Origin: Prosthecomicrobium sp. N25
GTDB lineage: Bacteria > Pseudomonadota > Alphaproteobacteria > Rhizobiales > Ancalomicrobiaceae
Direction: 5' to 3'
NCBI RefSeq assembly: GCF_037203705.1
Contig: NZ_JBBCAT010000004.1
Span: forward strand, 310,001-374,000
Length of the DNA stretch: 64,000 nt
A program made the translations under genes and the position numbers. Shown here one piece after another: positions 1-8,966 of this stretch; positions within the stretch are counted from its first letter, which is position 1, and each line of letters opens with the position of its first letter. The notes beneath the pieces were generated by a model. The model did no database searches. It saw only the letters and a program-made list of their open reading frames with translations, and was not told the origin of the DNA.

Positions 1-64
1 CCGCGATCATGTCGTCGTCGGATACGATCGCATAGCCGTGGATCTCGTAACCCGGAACAGGCAT
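1..64 (-). CDS. DHFR/RibD C-terminal-like reductase, N-terminal fragment
   Basis: Only the first 21 codons are in the window; the rest lies beyond the left edge. The ATG is preceded by a GGAGGGAGAGG-type ribosome binding site. The start reads MPVPGYEIHGYAIVSDDDMI, and the GYAIVS-D-D-MI segment resembles the first strand of the RibD C-terminal/dihydrofolate reductase-like fold, in which an NAD(P)H-dependent reductase binds a pyrimidine or pteridine. This is a family-level guess from a short fragment. Confidence 0.45.
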   Translation of the reverse strand, partial: MPVPGYEIHGYAIVSDDDMIA

Positions 65-129
65 CTTCAGCCTCTCCCTCCGGCCGCTCGGGCGCGGCGT
101 CCCCTGGTCTGGCAGCTCGACGTTTCGGC

Positions 130-723
130 TCACGATGGTGCGGTGCCGGCCAGCGCCACCTCGATGGCCGCCGTCACGGCGCGGTTCTCAGGGTCCAGAT
201 GCGACGCGAAGGCCGCCGCCAGCCGTCCGTCGCGGCCGACGAGGTACTTGTGGAAGTTCCAGCGCGGTTCGTTGGCCGGCCCGAGCACCGTGGCCGCCCA
301 GCGATAGAAGGGGTGGGCCGACGGCCCGCGGACGACGGTCTTGCCGGCGATCGGGAAGGTCACCCCGTAGGTCCCGCCGCAGAAGCCGAGGATGTCGGCG
401 TTGGAGCCGGGCTCCTGGCCGCCGAAGTCGTTCGACGGCACGCCGATGACGACCAGTCCCTTGGCGGCGTAGCGTTCGTGCAGGGCCTGCAGGCCCTTGT
501 ACTGGGGCGTGAAGGCGCAGCGCGAGGCCGTGTTCACGACCAGCAGGACCTTGCCGGCGTGGTCGGCAAGCGGCAGGGTCCCGCCGTCGGCGGCCTCAAA
601 GGCGAAGCGCCATGCCGTCCCGGACTGCAGGTCCGGACCGGCGGCCGAGGCCGCGGATGCCCATAGCGTCGCGCCGGGCACGCAGAGCGAGGCGAGGACC
701 AGTCTCCGACGCGTCAGATCCAT
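130..723 (-). CDS. Exported glutathione peroxidase family protein
   Basis: This 197-residue protein has the glutathione peroxidase/thioredoxin-like peroxidase fold, reducing peroxides with glutathione or thioredoxin. The catalytic set is complete: Cys69 in NTASRC, Gln103 in NDFGGQEPG and Trp155 in RWNFHKYLV. The family usually runs 160-180 residues; the extra length is an N-terminal leader with RRR followed by a hydrophobic stretch ending ASAASAA, so export (possibly Tat) is likely. It is a Cys enzyme, not a selenoprotein. It lies downstream of the fragment at the left edge, and nothing links it to a particular pathway. Confidence 0.9.
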   Translation of the reverse strand: MDLTRRRLVLASLCVPGATLWASAASAAGPDLQSGTAWRFAFEAADGGTLPLADHAGKVLLVVNTASRCAFTPQYKGLQALHERYAAKGLVVIGVPSNDFGGQEPGSNADILGFCGGTYGVTFPIAGKTVVRGPSAHPFYRWAATVLGPANEPRWNFHKYLVGRDGRLAAAFASHLDPENRAVTAAIEVALAGTAPS

Positions 724-828
724 CGTTCGTCCTCCAGGCCGTGACTATACGCGCCGAGTCCGAAGCCGGATCGGTGCTTCAACGTACGCAGGCCCGTGCG
801 AAACGGAATTTCTTCCGAGGCAAAGGCA

Positions 829-2427
829 TCAGGCCGCTTTTGCCCTGGAATCATTGTTGTTTTCCACGACGAGCGCGCCAGCGAGTTCCAGGAAGAGCTT
901 GGCGGGCAGCGGCGGCGCGAATACGTAGCCTTGGGCCGCGGTGACACCCTTTTCGCGCAACTTGTCGATCTGCTCCTCGCGCTCGACGCCCTCGGCCACG
1001 AGACCCATCCCGAGGGAATTCGCCAGTTCGACCAGCACGTCCACGATGGTCGAGGCGCCGAGGTCGGCGCCCATGGCGTCGATGAACATCTTGTCGATCT
1101 TGATGATATCGATGCCGAGCTGCTGAAGGTAGGCGAGGCCGCCATGGCCGGTGCCGGTGTCGTCGAGGGCGACCCGGCAACCGAGCGCGTGAAGCTCGGC
1201 GATGATGCGGCGGGCCTTCTCGATGTCGCGCAGCGGGTAGCGTTCCGTGACCTCGAAGACGAGCTGGTCGTAGGCGATCGGCCCGTCGGCATAGATGGCG
1301 ACGATGTCGTCGATGACCTTACGGTCGTCGAAGTGGCCGGCGAACAGGTTGATCGAGAGCTTCAGGTCGCGCTTGCCCTGGTAGAGCGGACCGAGGTCGC
1401 TGACCGACTGGCGCATCAGCTGGCGGGTCATTTCGAAGACGTGGCCGGAGGTCTCGGCGTAGGGCATGAAGCGGCCGGGGGAGACCACCGTGCCGTCGGG
1501 CTTGATCCAGCGGGCCAGGAGTTCGCAGCCCTCGATCTGGCCGGACTCGATGTTCATGACCGGCTGGTAGTAGGGGACGAACTCGTGGTTCTTGAGGGCC
1601 AGGAAGATCTCGTCGTCGACCTGCTTCTCCGGCCGGCGGGTCAGGAGGGAGGTCAGGGCCGCCAGCACCAGACCGACCGCGATGGCGGCGATCGTCAGGG
1701 TCATGTCGAGAGCCTGCACGATCGAGAAGAAGCTCGAGGAGGCGGCGCGGACCACCACGTCGACGGGCAGGATGTCGGATCTCGCGCGTGAGACGATGAC
1801 GGCCCCCGCGTCGCCCGCCTGCGTCCGGCCGAGCTTCAGCCAGACGCTGGTGTCGTTGAGGGTCACCTCGACGCTCCGCGTGTCGAGGGCGAAGCTCGGG
1901 CCCGGATCGATGTCGAGCGCGGAGTCGGCCAGTTCCGCCACGAGCCGCGCGCCCGAAAGGCTGCGCCAGCCGACGACGACGTTGGCGCCGGCGTTGCTCC
2001 CCTTCGGGATCGGCGTGACCACCATGGCGACCTGGCGCCCGTCCTCGTCGGCGTGGGGCAGGAGCGCACCGCGGCGCGCCGGGGGCGGCGGCTCCAGGCA
2101 CATCGCGTAGCCGTTCTCGTCGACGAGGCCGAGGCGCCGGACGTGGTCGGCCCGGGAGACGGCCTCCGCGAAAGCGACGCGGTCGGCGTCCAGGCAGCCG
2201 TGATGGCCGCCGCCGTCGAGGTCGCGCAGGACCTGGATGGAGTCGGAGAGCACCCGCTCCGCCCGTGCGAGGTAGCGCGCCGCGATGGCCTCGACCTCGG
2301 TCCGGCCGATCGAGTCCGCGTGCGCCCGCAGGATGAGCTTGCCCAGCAGCAGCGGCGCCACGGCCACCACGAGGGCGACCGCATAGGGCAGGATCCCGGC
2401 GAGGGCGGACTTACGCAAGACGAACAC
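829..2427 (-). CDS. Membrane-anchored cyclic-di-GMP phosphodiesterase (CSS-like sensor plus EAL domain)
   Basis: The 532-residue protein has a transmembrane helix at about 11-33, a periplasmic segment of about 200 residues, a second helix at about 241-262 and a cytoplasmic EAL domain from about 272 to 520. The periplasmic part has two cysteines (78 and 110) placed as in the redox-sensing CSS-motif domain, though the literal CSS is CLE here. The EAL residues look intact: ELLAR, SINL, FEVTER, DDTGTG, KIDK, AEGVE and QGY. It should hydrolyse c-di-GMP to pGpG, probably controlled by periplasmic disulfide state. It is monocistronic and divergent from the next gene. Confidence 0.9.
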   Translation of the reverse strand: MFVLRKSALAGILPYAVALVVAVAPLLLGKLILRAHADSIGRTEVEAIAARYLARAERVLSDSIQVLRDLDGGGHHGCLDADRVAFAEAVSRADHVRRLGLVDENGYAMCLEPPPPARRGALLPHADEDGRQVAMVVTPIPKGSNAGANVVVGWRSLSGARLVAELADSALDIDPGPSFALDTRSVEVTLNDTSVWLKLGRTQAGDAGAVIVSRARSDILPVDVVVRAASSSFFSIVQALDMTLTIAAIAVGLVLAALTSLLTRRPEKQVDDEIFLALKNHEFVPYYQPVMNIESGQIEGCELLARWIKPDGTVVSPGRFMPYAETSGHVFEMTRQLMRQSVSDLGPLYQGKRDLKLSINLFAGHFDDRKVIDDIVAIYADGPIAYDQLVFEVTERYPLRDIEKARRIIAELHALGCRVALDDTGTGHGGLAYLQQLGIDIIKIDKMFIDAMGADLGASTIVDVLVELANSLGMGLVAEGVEREEQIDKLREKGVTAAQGYVFAPPLPAKLFLELAGALVVENNNDSRAKAA

Positions 2428-2576
2428 CGCGAAGACGAGAGACGGATCTCGCGGGCATCCTGGACCAACAGGGTAAACGGGGCCTCAACGGTGGCAGGCA
2501 TGCGGCCGCCCGGACGGGCTTCGCAAGACGGCGTGCGATGGACTAGGATCGCGGCGTCCGCCGAACCGGAGCCCGC

Positions 2577-3410
2577 ATGACCGCCCGTCCGTCCCCCGCC
2601 GCTTCCGTTCCGCCGTCGCCGGCCGTTCCGCTCCGGGAGAGGCTGCAGGACGGCATCCTGCGCCTGACCCTCGCCGACCCGGCGCGCCGCAACGCCCTGT
2701 CGGAAGCCATGATGGCCGCCCTGCAGGCCGCGCTCGAGCGCGCCGCCGACGATCCGGCCATCCGGGTCGTCGTGATCGCGGCCGAGGGGCCCGCCTTCTC
2801 GGCGGGGCACGACCTCAAGGAGCTGACGGCCCGCCGTGCCGATCCGGACCGGGGCCGGGCCTATTTCGCCGACATCATGGGGCGTTGCGCGCGGCTGATG
2901 ACGACCGTCGTGCGGCTGCCGAAGCCGGTGGTCGCGGAGGTCGCCGGGGTGGCGACCGCGGCCGGGTGCCAGCTCGTCGCCTCCTGCGACCTGGCGGTCG
3001 CGGCGGAGACGGCGCGCTTCTCCACGCCGGGCGTCCATATCGGGCTCTTCTGCTCGACCCCCATGGTGGCGCTGTCGCGGGCGGTCGGCAGGAAGCACGC
3101 GATGGAGATGCTGCTGACCGGCGAGATGGTGGACGCGGCCACCGCCTTCCGCTTCGGGCTCGTCAACCGGGTGGTGCCGGCGGCGGAGCTCGCGGCGGCG
3201 ACCGACGCGCTCGCCGCCACGATCGCGGCCAAATCCCCCCTCACGTTGGCGATCGGCAAGAAGGCCTTCGCGGCGCAGGCCGAGAAGGGACTCGACGCAG
3301 CCTATGCGTACACGGCCTCGGTGATGGTGGAGAACATGCTGGCCCGCGACGCGGAGGAGGGCATCGGCGCCTTCCTGGAAAAGCGCGAGCCGCGCTGGGA
3401 GGGCCGATGA
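2577..3410 (+). CDS. Crotonase-fold protein, ECHDC3-like, lacking both catalytic glutamates
   Basis: This 277-residue enoyl-CoA hydratase/isomerase family member has the CoA and oxyanion-hole segments (FSAGHDLKEL and GVATAAGC) and a C-terminal helical tail. Both glutamates of true hydratases are replaced: GGCEL-type Glu is Gln in AAGCQL, and the PE of the second motif is PG in STPGVHIGLF. The GLFCSTPMVALSRAVGRKHAMEM segment resembles ECHDC3-type crotonases, whose reaction is unclear. Its stop overlaps the next start (ATGA), so it leads a three-gene translationally coupled unit ending with a CoA-binding protein. Confidence 0.85.
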   Translation: MTARPSPAASVPPSPAVPLRERLQDGILRLTLADPARRNALSEAMMAALQAALERAADDPAIRVVVIAAEGPAFSAGHDLKELTARRADPDRGRAYFADIMGRCARLMTTVVRLPKPVVAEVAGVATAAGCQLVASCDLAVAAETARFSTPGVHIGLFCSTPMVALSRAVGRKHAMEMLLTGEMVDAATAFRFGLVNRVVPAAELAAATDALAATIAAKSPLTLAIGKKAFAAQAEKGLDAAYAYTASVMVENMLARDAEEGIGAFLEKREPRWEGR

Positions 3411-3679
3411 CACTCGCCGCCTTTGCGACCAGCTGGCGCTTCACCCTGTCGGCCGGGATCCTGCTCGTCGTCGTCGCCCTCGCGGCGGGCGTCTTCTCCT
3501 CCGGCGCCGCGCCCGCCTGGATCTTCGTGGCGGGGGCGGTCCTGGTTCTCGCCGGGCTGGTCGCGATCGGGGTCGGCATGTGGCTCAGGGCACGCGACGC
3601 GATCGAGGACGTGCTCGACGGGGACGACGACCCCTCCGGCCCGACCGGGCCCAAGATCAGTCGATCGGACAAGCGATGA
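3407..3679 (+). CDS. Small two-helix membrane protein
   Basis: This 90-residue protein starts at an ATG overlapping the previous stop (ATGA) and ends overlapping the next start in the same way. It has two hydrophobic helices (roughly residues 12-34 and 38-60) and a polar, acidic C-terminal tail (DVLDGDDD) that is probably cytoplasmic. No family was recognised. The double overlap means it is very probably translated with its neighbours. Confidence 0.75.
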   Translation: MTLAAFATSWRFTLSAGILLVVVALAAGVFSSGAAPAWIFVAGAVLVLAGLVAIGVGMWLRARDAIEDVLDGDDDPSGPTGPKISRSDKR

Positions 3680-4206
3680 ATCACGACGCCTACGACGACG
3701 CCTACATCCGTTCCATCCTCGACGGCGTGAAGTCCATTGCCATCGTGGGCGCCAGCAACAATAACGTGCGGCCGTCCTACTTCGTGCAGAAGTACCTGAT
3801 CTCGAAGGGCTACGAGATCTGGCCGATCAATCCGGGCCTGGCCGGGCAGGAGATTCTCGGCCGCCCGGTGCACGGCTCGCTGCGCGAGCTGCCGGGCAAG
3901 GTCGACATGGTCGACATCTTCCGCGGGGCCGAGCACGCCGGGCCGATCGTGGAGGACGCCATTGCGCTCGGCGCGAAGGTGGTCTGGATGCAGCTCGGCG
4001 TGCGCAACGACGAGGCGGCGGCGCGCGCGGAAGCCGCCGGGCTGAAGGTCGTGATGAACCGCTGCCCGAAGATCGAGTACGGCCGGCTCTGCGGCGAGAT
4101 CTCGTGGATCGGCGTGAATTCCCGCACGCTGTCGTCCAAGAGGCCGCAGCGCAGCCAGGGTTTCCAGCACCTGGGGCTGCGCTCGCCGGTGAAGCCGACC
4201 GTCTGA
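3676..4206 (+). CDS. CoA-binding domain protein (YccU-like)
   Basis: This 176-residue protein is a stand-alone Rossmann-type CoA-binding domain like that of succinyl-CoA synthetase alpha. The nucleotide-binding turn is seen in SIAIVGASNNNVRPSY near residues 20-35, followed by GYEIWPINPG and, later, KVVWMQLGVRNDEA and VVMNRCPKIEYGRL. These are typical of the YccU family, which binds CoA or acyl-CoA; its physiological role is not settled. It is the last gene of the unit and is followed by a palindromic repeat. Confidence 0.85.
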   Translation: MNHDAYDDAYIRSILDGVKSIAIVGASNNNVRPSYFVQKYLISKGYEIWPINPGLAGQEILGRPVHGSLRELPGKVDMVDIFRGAEHAGPIVEDAIALGAKVVWMQLGVRNDEAAARAEAAGLKVVMNRCPKIEYGRLCGEISWIGVNSRTLSSKRPQRSQGFQHLGLRSPVKPTV

Positions 4207-4244
4207 GGCCGGCCGCCAGAAATTCCCACTTTTCCATCTGTCTT

Positions 4245-4321
4245 TGCCGGGCTTGTCCCGACAATCCACTCCGGGGTGACGGAGCGCCCGTCATGGATGC
4301 CCGGGACAAGCCGGGCATGAC
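4245..4321. repeat. Dispersed palindromic repeat, Rhizobiales type
   Basis: Two arms face each other: GGGCTTGTCCCG at 4249-4260 and CGGGACAAGCC at 4302-4312, each inside a longer imperfect match of about 23 bases. The right part alone can also fold, with GTCATG and TGCCCGG pairing with CCGGGCATGAC (4290-4321). It lies in the convergent gap between the CoA-binding protein and the SDR gene and may also act as a bidirectional terminator. Confidence 0.7.
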
Positions 4322-4361
4322 AGAAACGCAGGCTGAGCCGGGGTCTGAGGCCGACTCCGAG

Positions 4362-5141
4362 TCAGCGGATCGAGGGACGCCGCTGGCCCCCGTCGACCTG
4401 GATGTCCGTGCCGTTGACCCAGCCGGCCCGCGGCGAGGCCACGAAGGCGATCACGTCGGCGAGCTCGGTGTCGGTGCCGAGGCGGCCCCAGGGGAAGTCC
4501 TCCCGTTCGAACTTGGCGAAGTCCTCCGGCCGTTCTGCCCGGATCCGCTCCCAGCCCCCGCCGGGGAAGAGCAGGGAGCCGGGGGAGACCGCGTTGACGC
4601 GGATCCGCTGCGGGCCGAGTTCCCAGGAGAGGTTCTTCGCCGCCATGATCAGCCCCGCCTTGGCGGCGGCATACTGGGCGCCGCGCGTCGAGGGCGCCCG
4701 GCCCGAGATCGACGCCACGAAGATCGCCGAGCCCTGGCCGCTCGCCTCCAGGTGGGGCACGGCGGCGCGTGTGGCCGCGATCGCGTGGCCGACGTTGAAG
4801 CGGAAGGTGGCGTCGAAGTCCTCGTCGGTGCTGAGCGCCAGGTCGCGCTCGCCGACGGACCCGCCGGCGTTGGCGACGAGCACGTCGAGGCCGCCGAAGC
4901 GCGCGGCGGTCTCATCGACGGCCCGGGCCGCCTCGGAGGGCCGGCCGAAGTCCGCCTGTATGGCGAGGACCTCGGCGCCAAGCGCCGTCAGTTCCGCGGC
5001 GGTGGCGGCGAGCCGCTCGGCCCCGCGCGCCGCGATGGCGATCCTCATGCCCTCGCGGGCGAAGACGTGGGCGGTGGCGCGGCCGATGCCGCGGCTGCCG
5101 CCGGTGACGAGGGCGACCCTGCCCGCGAGGCCGAGGTCCAT
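4362..5141 (-). CDS. SDR family oxidoreductase
   Basis: This is a 259-residue classical short-chain dehydrogenase/reductase. It has the NAD(P) motif TGGSRGIG near residue 14, NAGG at about 90, a serine in SISGRA and the YAAAKAG active site. The C-terminus FVASPRAGWVNGTDIQVDGG is typical of the family. The start lies one base after the stop of the upstream acetamidase gene, so the two are one transcript. The arginine after the glycine-rich loop (GGSRGIG) would suit NADP(H). The substrate cannot be named. Confidence 0.88.
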   Translation of the reverse strand: MDLGLAGRVALVTGGSRGIGRATAHVFAREGMRIAIAARGAERLAATAAELTALGAEVLAIQADFGRPSEAARAVDETAARFGGLDVLVANAGGSVGERDLALSTDEDFDATFRFNVGHAIAATRAAVPHLEASGQGSAIFVASISGRAPSTRGAQYAAAKAGLIMAAKNLSWELGPQRIRVNAVSPGSLLFPGGGWERIRAERPEDFAKFEREDFPWGRLGTDTELADVIAFVASPRAGWVNGTDIQVDGGQRRPSIR

Positions 5142-5142
5142 G

Positions 5143-6090
5143 TCAGCCGGCCTTTCCGGCCAGCAGGCCCTTGGCGATCATGCAGTGGATGCCCTTCGAC
5201 ACGTTGACGGTCTGGGTGACCCGGAGGTCGGCGGCGAGGGAGCAGAGCGTATAGGCGTCCTCGCGGGAGAGGCCGCCCTTCTCGCCCATGAGCACGATCA
5301 TGTCGCGCAGCGCCCGGATCGCGCACTGGTCGAGGTCCGGGTCCATGCCCATGGTGATGTGGTGGGTCGGGGTTTCGGCGCGCGGGTAGGCGAAGCGCAG
5401 GTCCTTGCGCAGGACGAACTCGAAGGTTCCCTGCAGGGCCGTCTCGATGGCGGTGACGTTGACCTCGCCGTCGCCCTGCGCGCCGTGGCCGTCGCCGCAG
5501 GAGAAGTTGCCGCCGGGGGTGAAGACCGGCAGGTAGAGGGTGGCGCCCTTCACGAGTTCCTTGTTGTCGAGGTTGCCGCCGTGGGCCCGCGGGATGATCG
5601 ACGTGATGCGGCCCCAGGCGGGCGGCGCGGCGACGCCCATGACGCCGAAGAAGGGGGCGAGCGGCAGGTCGAGACCCCAGGGCAGCTTGCCGACCCAGGC
5701 GTCCCGGTCGAGCGGGATGTGCAGCAGGCGTGTCTCGTGGAAGTCGTCGATCAGCGTGCCGGCCAGCGGGCGGATGACGTTGTAGCCCCAGTCCTGACGG
5801 AGATCGACGTCGAGGATGCGGACCTCGAGCACGTCGCCCGGCTCGGCGCCGGCGACTGCGACGGGGCCGGTCAGGATGTGGCCGGGGAGCTGCTTGGGCG
5901 CGTGGGCGTGGACCTCGTGGATCTCCGGCGGGATGTGAAAACCCGACTTCGGCAGGATCTCGGGGGCGCCGGAGAGGCAGTCGATGGTGACCCGGTCGCC
6001 GCTCTCGACGGTGAGGACGGGCGGCAGCGCCGCGTCGAAGAAGCCCCAGTGGCAGGTCTCCGCGCTGGCTTTCAGGTGATGGTGGGCCAA
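5143..6090 (-). CDS. Acetamidase/formamidase family protein
   Basis: This 315-residue protein belongs to the FmdA_AmdA family of metal-dependent amidases releasing ammonia from formamide, acetamide or related small amides. Typical features are the N-terminal HHHLKAS segment, VTIDC, GPVAVAGAEPGDVLEV, SCGDGHGAQGDGEVN and the C-terminal THHITMGMDPDLD. It lies 31 bases downstream of a DMT transporter gene and one base before the SDR gene. This places it as a distal gene of the leftward amidase operon. Confidence 0.88.
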   Translation of the reverse strand: MAHHHLKASAETCHWGFFDAALPPVLTVESGDRVTIDCLSGAPEILPKSGFHIPPEIHEVHAHAPKQLPGHILTGPVAVAGAEPGDVLEVRILDVDLRQDWGYNVIRPLAGTLIDDFHETRLLHIPLDRDAWVGKLPWGLDLPLAPFFGVMGVAAPPAWGRITSIIPRAHGGNLDNKELVKGATLYLPVFTPGGNFSCGDGHGAQGDGEVNVTAIETALQGTFEFVLRKDLRFAYPRAETPTHHITMGMDPDLDQCAIRALRDMIVLMGEKGGLSREDAYTLCSLAADLRVTQTVNVSKGIHCMIAKGLLAGKAG

Positions 6091-6121
6091 GGCTCACTCC
6101 TTTCGGCGAGGTCGTCGGGTG

Positions 6122-7336
6122 TCAGTGCTCGGTCTCGGTCCGGGGCCTCGGACGGCCCGTGGAGGCGTTGCGGCGGACGGTGTAGATGGTGGCGCCGACC
6201 ACGATCGAGGCGCCCAGGAAGGTGGAGACGGTCGGGACCTCCGCGAAGATCACGTAGCCGATGGCGGTCGCGATCAGGAGGCGGATGAAGTCGAGCGGCG
6301 CGAGCGCGGCCGCCTCGCCGACCTGGTAGGCGCGGGTGATGAGATACTGCCCGGCGGTGCCGACGAAGCCGATCAGCACGATGAGGCCCCATTCGCGGGG
6401 CGTCGGCGGCACCCACCAGAGGACCGTGGGCACCGCCAGGGCCGCGCAGATGATGAGGGCCTGATAGAGCAGGATCGTCGCCGTCTTCTCGGTCTGGGCG
6501 AGCAGGCGGACCGTGATGGTGATGCCGCAGCCGAACAGCGCGCCGATCACCGCCAGCAGGCCGTAGGGGTTGGAGAGGCCGTCGCCGGTCGGGCGCAGCA
6601 TGATGAGGACGCCGACGAAGCCGACCAGCGTGGCGGCCCAGCGGCGCCAGCCGACCCGCTCCTTCAGGATGAAGACCGCCGCGACGGTGACGAACAGGAC
6701 CTGGCTGAAGCCGAGCGCGGTCACGTCGGCGAGCGGCACGTGCAGCACGGCCGTGAAGCCGACCAGCATGGACATCAGCGAGAAGACGCCGCGGGTGACC
6801 TGCAGGCCGAGGTGCTTCGTGCTCAGCGCGGTGCGGATGTCGGAAGCGAAGAGCGGGATCAGCAGGACCGTCATGATCATCTGCCTGAGGAGCAGCGTCT
6901 GAGGCAGCGGGATGCGGGTGCCGATCGCCTTGATGGAGGCGGTCATCACGGCGAAGACGAAGAAGGCGGCGATCATCAGGACCGAGCCGCGCAGATTGTC
7001 GGGGGCGCGGCTCCACCAGAGCCTGCCGCGGGCGCGGGTCTCGGTCAGGCGGCCGCGCCAGGGGGTGGCGGGAGCGGGGGTCTCCCCGGCCCCGGACGTC
7101 GGCGCCGCGGGCGGCAGCGATGGTCCGGCGTGATCCGGCGAGGGGGGCGCAACGCGGCCGGGCGGGACCGGCGCCTTGCGCGCGGAAGCCGGCGAGGGGA
7201 CGGGGGCCGTGGGCGGATCGGGGTCGGGGGCCGCCACGCCGGGTAGCGGCTCGATCAGCCCGGCGGCGCCGGCCGCCTCGCCGCCGCCGTCCGTGGAGGC
7301 GGGGACGTCGTGATCCGAAAGATGGCCGCGTTCCAT
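6122..7336 (-). CDS. EamA/DMT family transporter with a long proline-rich N-terminal tail
   Basis: About 300 residues form ten transmembrane helices made of two EamA repeats (GSVLMIAAFFVFAVMTASIK begins the first). The chosen ATG (MERGHLSDHD) gives 404 residues, of which about the first 105 are a low-complexity Pro/Ala/Ser tail, unusual for the family. An internal start nearer the first helix is possible. EamA proteins export or exchange small metabolites. It sits between an amidase and a formamidase gene, so a product or substrate of amide hydrolysis is a plausible cargo. Confidence 0.8.
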   Translation of the reverse strand: MERGHLSDHDVPASTDGGGEAAGAAGLIEPLPGVAAPDPDPPTAPVPSPASARKAPVPPGRVAPPSPDHAGPSLPPAAPTSGAGETPAPATPWRGRLTETRARGRLWWSRAPDNLRGSVLMIAAFFVFAVMTASIKAIGTRIPLPQTLLLRQMIMTVLLIPLFASDIRTALSTKHLGLQVTRGVFSLMSMLVGFTAVLHVPLADVTALGFSQVLFVTVAAVFILKERVGWRRWAATLVGFVGVLIMLRPTGDGLSNPYGLLAVIGALFGCGITITVRLLAQTEKTATILLYQALIICAALAVPTVLWWVPPTPREWGLIVLIGFVGTAGQYLITRAYQVGEAAALAPLDFIRLLIATAIGYVIFAEVPTVSTFLGASIVVGATIYTVRRNASTGRPRPRTETEH

Positions 7337-7546
7337 CGGGCAGGGGGCTCCGTGCGCCCGGCGGGGCGGCAGGTTCGTCCGGTGCCGCCCTGCGCCCTTC
7401 GGCGCGCGACTTGCCGGCTGGTTCGGCGCGAAGTGTGCCGTCTGGCCGGCGCGCGCGCCAGCCGGTTTCGACCGCCGTCGCGCGCCGGGCTGGAGCGCGG
7501 AAGCCGCAGGGCTCCGCGTCGTCCAGGATGGCATGGTCCGCGAGGG

Positions 7547-8965
7547 TCACGCGGCCTCGGCCATCTCCATCTTCGGACGGATCGCCGTGAGCCCCGTGGC
7601 CGCCTCGTAGGCCTGGCCGATGCGGAGCACCGTCGGGTCCGCGAAGGGCTTGCCGACGATCTGCATGGAGAGCGGCAGTCCGGACTTCGAGAAGCCGGTC
7701 GGGATCGACATGGCCGGGTTGCCGGTCAGGTTGTAGGGAATGGTCTGGATCGGCCAGTTTGCGGGATGGCCCTTCGGCATCTCGTCGAAACGCGGCGCCG
7801 GGGCGAGCGCGGAGGCGGTGATCAGGGCGTCGTACGTGCCGAGGACCTCGCGGTTGAGGACGAGGGAGAGCTTGCGGCGGACCCGGAAGGCCTGGGTCAG
7901 ATCGGACGCCTGGATGAAGCCGCCGAGGATCATGCGCATCTGGGTCAGAGCGCCGTAGTCGAGCGGACGGGTCTGCAGGTCCTTCTCGTGGATCGCATAG
8001 GCCTCGGAGAAGAGGATCAGCCGGCCGGCGGCGTTGAAGAGCTCGTAGTCGGGGAGCGTCACCTCCTCGACCTTGGCGCCGAGCTTCTCGAGCGTGCCCG
8101 CGGCCGCCTCGATGGCGGCGGCGGTTTCGGCCGAGAGACCGGCGGCCTCCTTCCAGAAGCAGCGCGGGAGCGCGATCCTCATGCCCTCGACGCCCTCGTT
8201 CAGCCCGCCCAGGAAGTCCGGGACGGGAAGGTCGGCCGAGGCGGGATCCTCCGGGTCGAAGCCGGCGATCGCCTGCATGGTGATGGCGCAGTCCTCGACC
8301 GACCAGGTAAGCGGGCCGGCGTGGTCGAGCGTGAAGGAGAGCGGGAAGATGCCGCGGCGCGAGACCAGGCCGTAGGTCGGCTTCAGGCCGACGGTGCCGC
8401 AATAGGCGGCGGGACCCCGGATGGAGCCGCCGGTGTCGGAGCCCATGGCGGTGCGGCAGAAGCCGGCCGCCACCGCGGCGCCGGAGCCCGACGAGGAGCC
8501 GCCGGTGATGTGGTCGGTGTTCCAGGGATTGCGGGCGGGCGGGAAGGGCAGGTCGAAGCTCGGGCCGCCGAAGGCGAACTCGTGGGTGGCGAGCTTGCCC
8601 AGGTGGACGGCGCCCGCCGCCTTGAATTTCGTCTCGACGACGCAGTCCTCGGCCGGCACGTTGTCGACGAGGAGCTTGGAATGGCAGGTCGAGCGAATGC
8701 CCGCCGTCATGTAGATGTCCTTCAGGGCGTAGGGGATGCCCTGCATGGGGCCCTTGTCGACCCCCTTGGCGAAGGCGGCGTCCGCGGCCGCGGCGTCGGC
8801 CATCGCACGCTCGCCGGTCACCGTGATGAAGCTCGCGATCGGCCCGTCGAGCGCCGCGATGCGCTTCAGGCTGGCCTCGGTCAGCGCCGTGGAGGTGAGG
8901 GCGCCGGAGCGGATCAGCTTGCCGGCCTCGGCGATGGAGAGTTCGTGGAGGGGTTTGCCGCTCAT
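7547..8965 (-). CDS. Amidase signature enzyme (AtzE-like)
   Basis: This 472-residue amidase has the Ser-cisSer-Lys triad: Lys in YALKDIY, Ser in GGSSSGSGA and Ser in GSDTGGSIRGPA. It hydrolyses a carboxamide or carbamoyl bond. The gene follows a small AtzG-like gene with one base between, the arrangement known for AtzG-AtzE, in which the small protein is needed for a functional 1-carboxybiuret hydrolase. The actual substrate is unknown. It is the second gene of a leftward operon that appears to carry a GntR-type operator at 9253. Confidence 0.88.
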   Translation of the reverse strand: MSGKPLHELSIAEAGKLIRSGALTSTALTEASLKRIAALDGPIASFITVTGERAMADAAAADAAFAKGVDKGPMQGIPYALKDIYMTAGIRSTCHSKLLVDNVPAEDCVVETKFKAAGAVHLGKLATHEFAFGGPSFDLPFPPARNPWNTDHITGGSSSGSGAAVAAGFCRTAMGSDTGGSIRGPAAYCGTVGLKPTYGLVSRRGIFPLSFTLDHAGPLTWSVEDCAITMQAIAGFDPEDPASADLPVPDFLGGLNEGVEGMRIALPRCFWKEAAGLSAETAAAIEAAAGTLEKLGAKVEEVTLPDYELFNAAGRLILFSEAYAIHEKDLQTRPLDYGALTQMRMILGGFIQASDLTQAFRVRRKLSLVLNREVLGTYDALITASALAPAPRFDEMPKGHPANWPIQTIPYNLTGNPAMSIPTGFSKSGLPLSMQIVGKPFADPTVLRIGQAYEAATGLTAIRPKMEMAEAA

Positions 8966-8966
8966 C

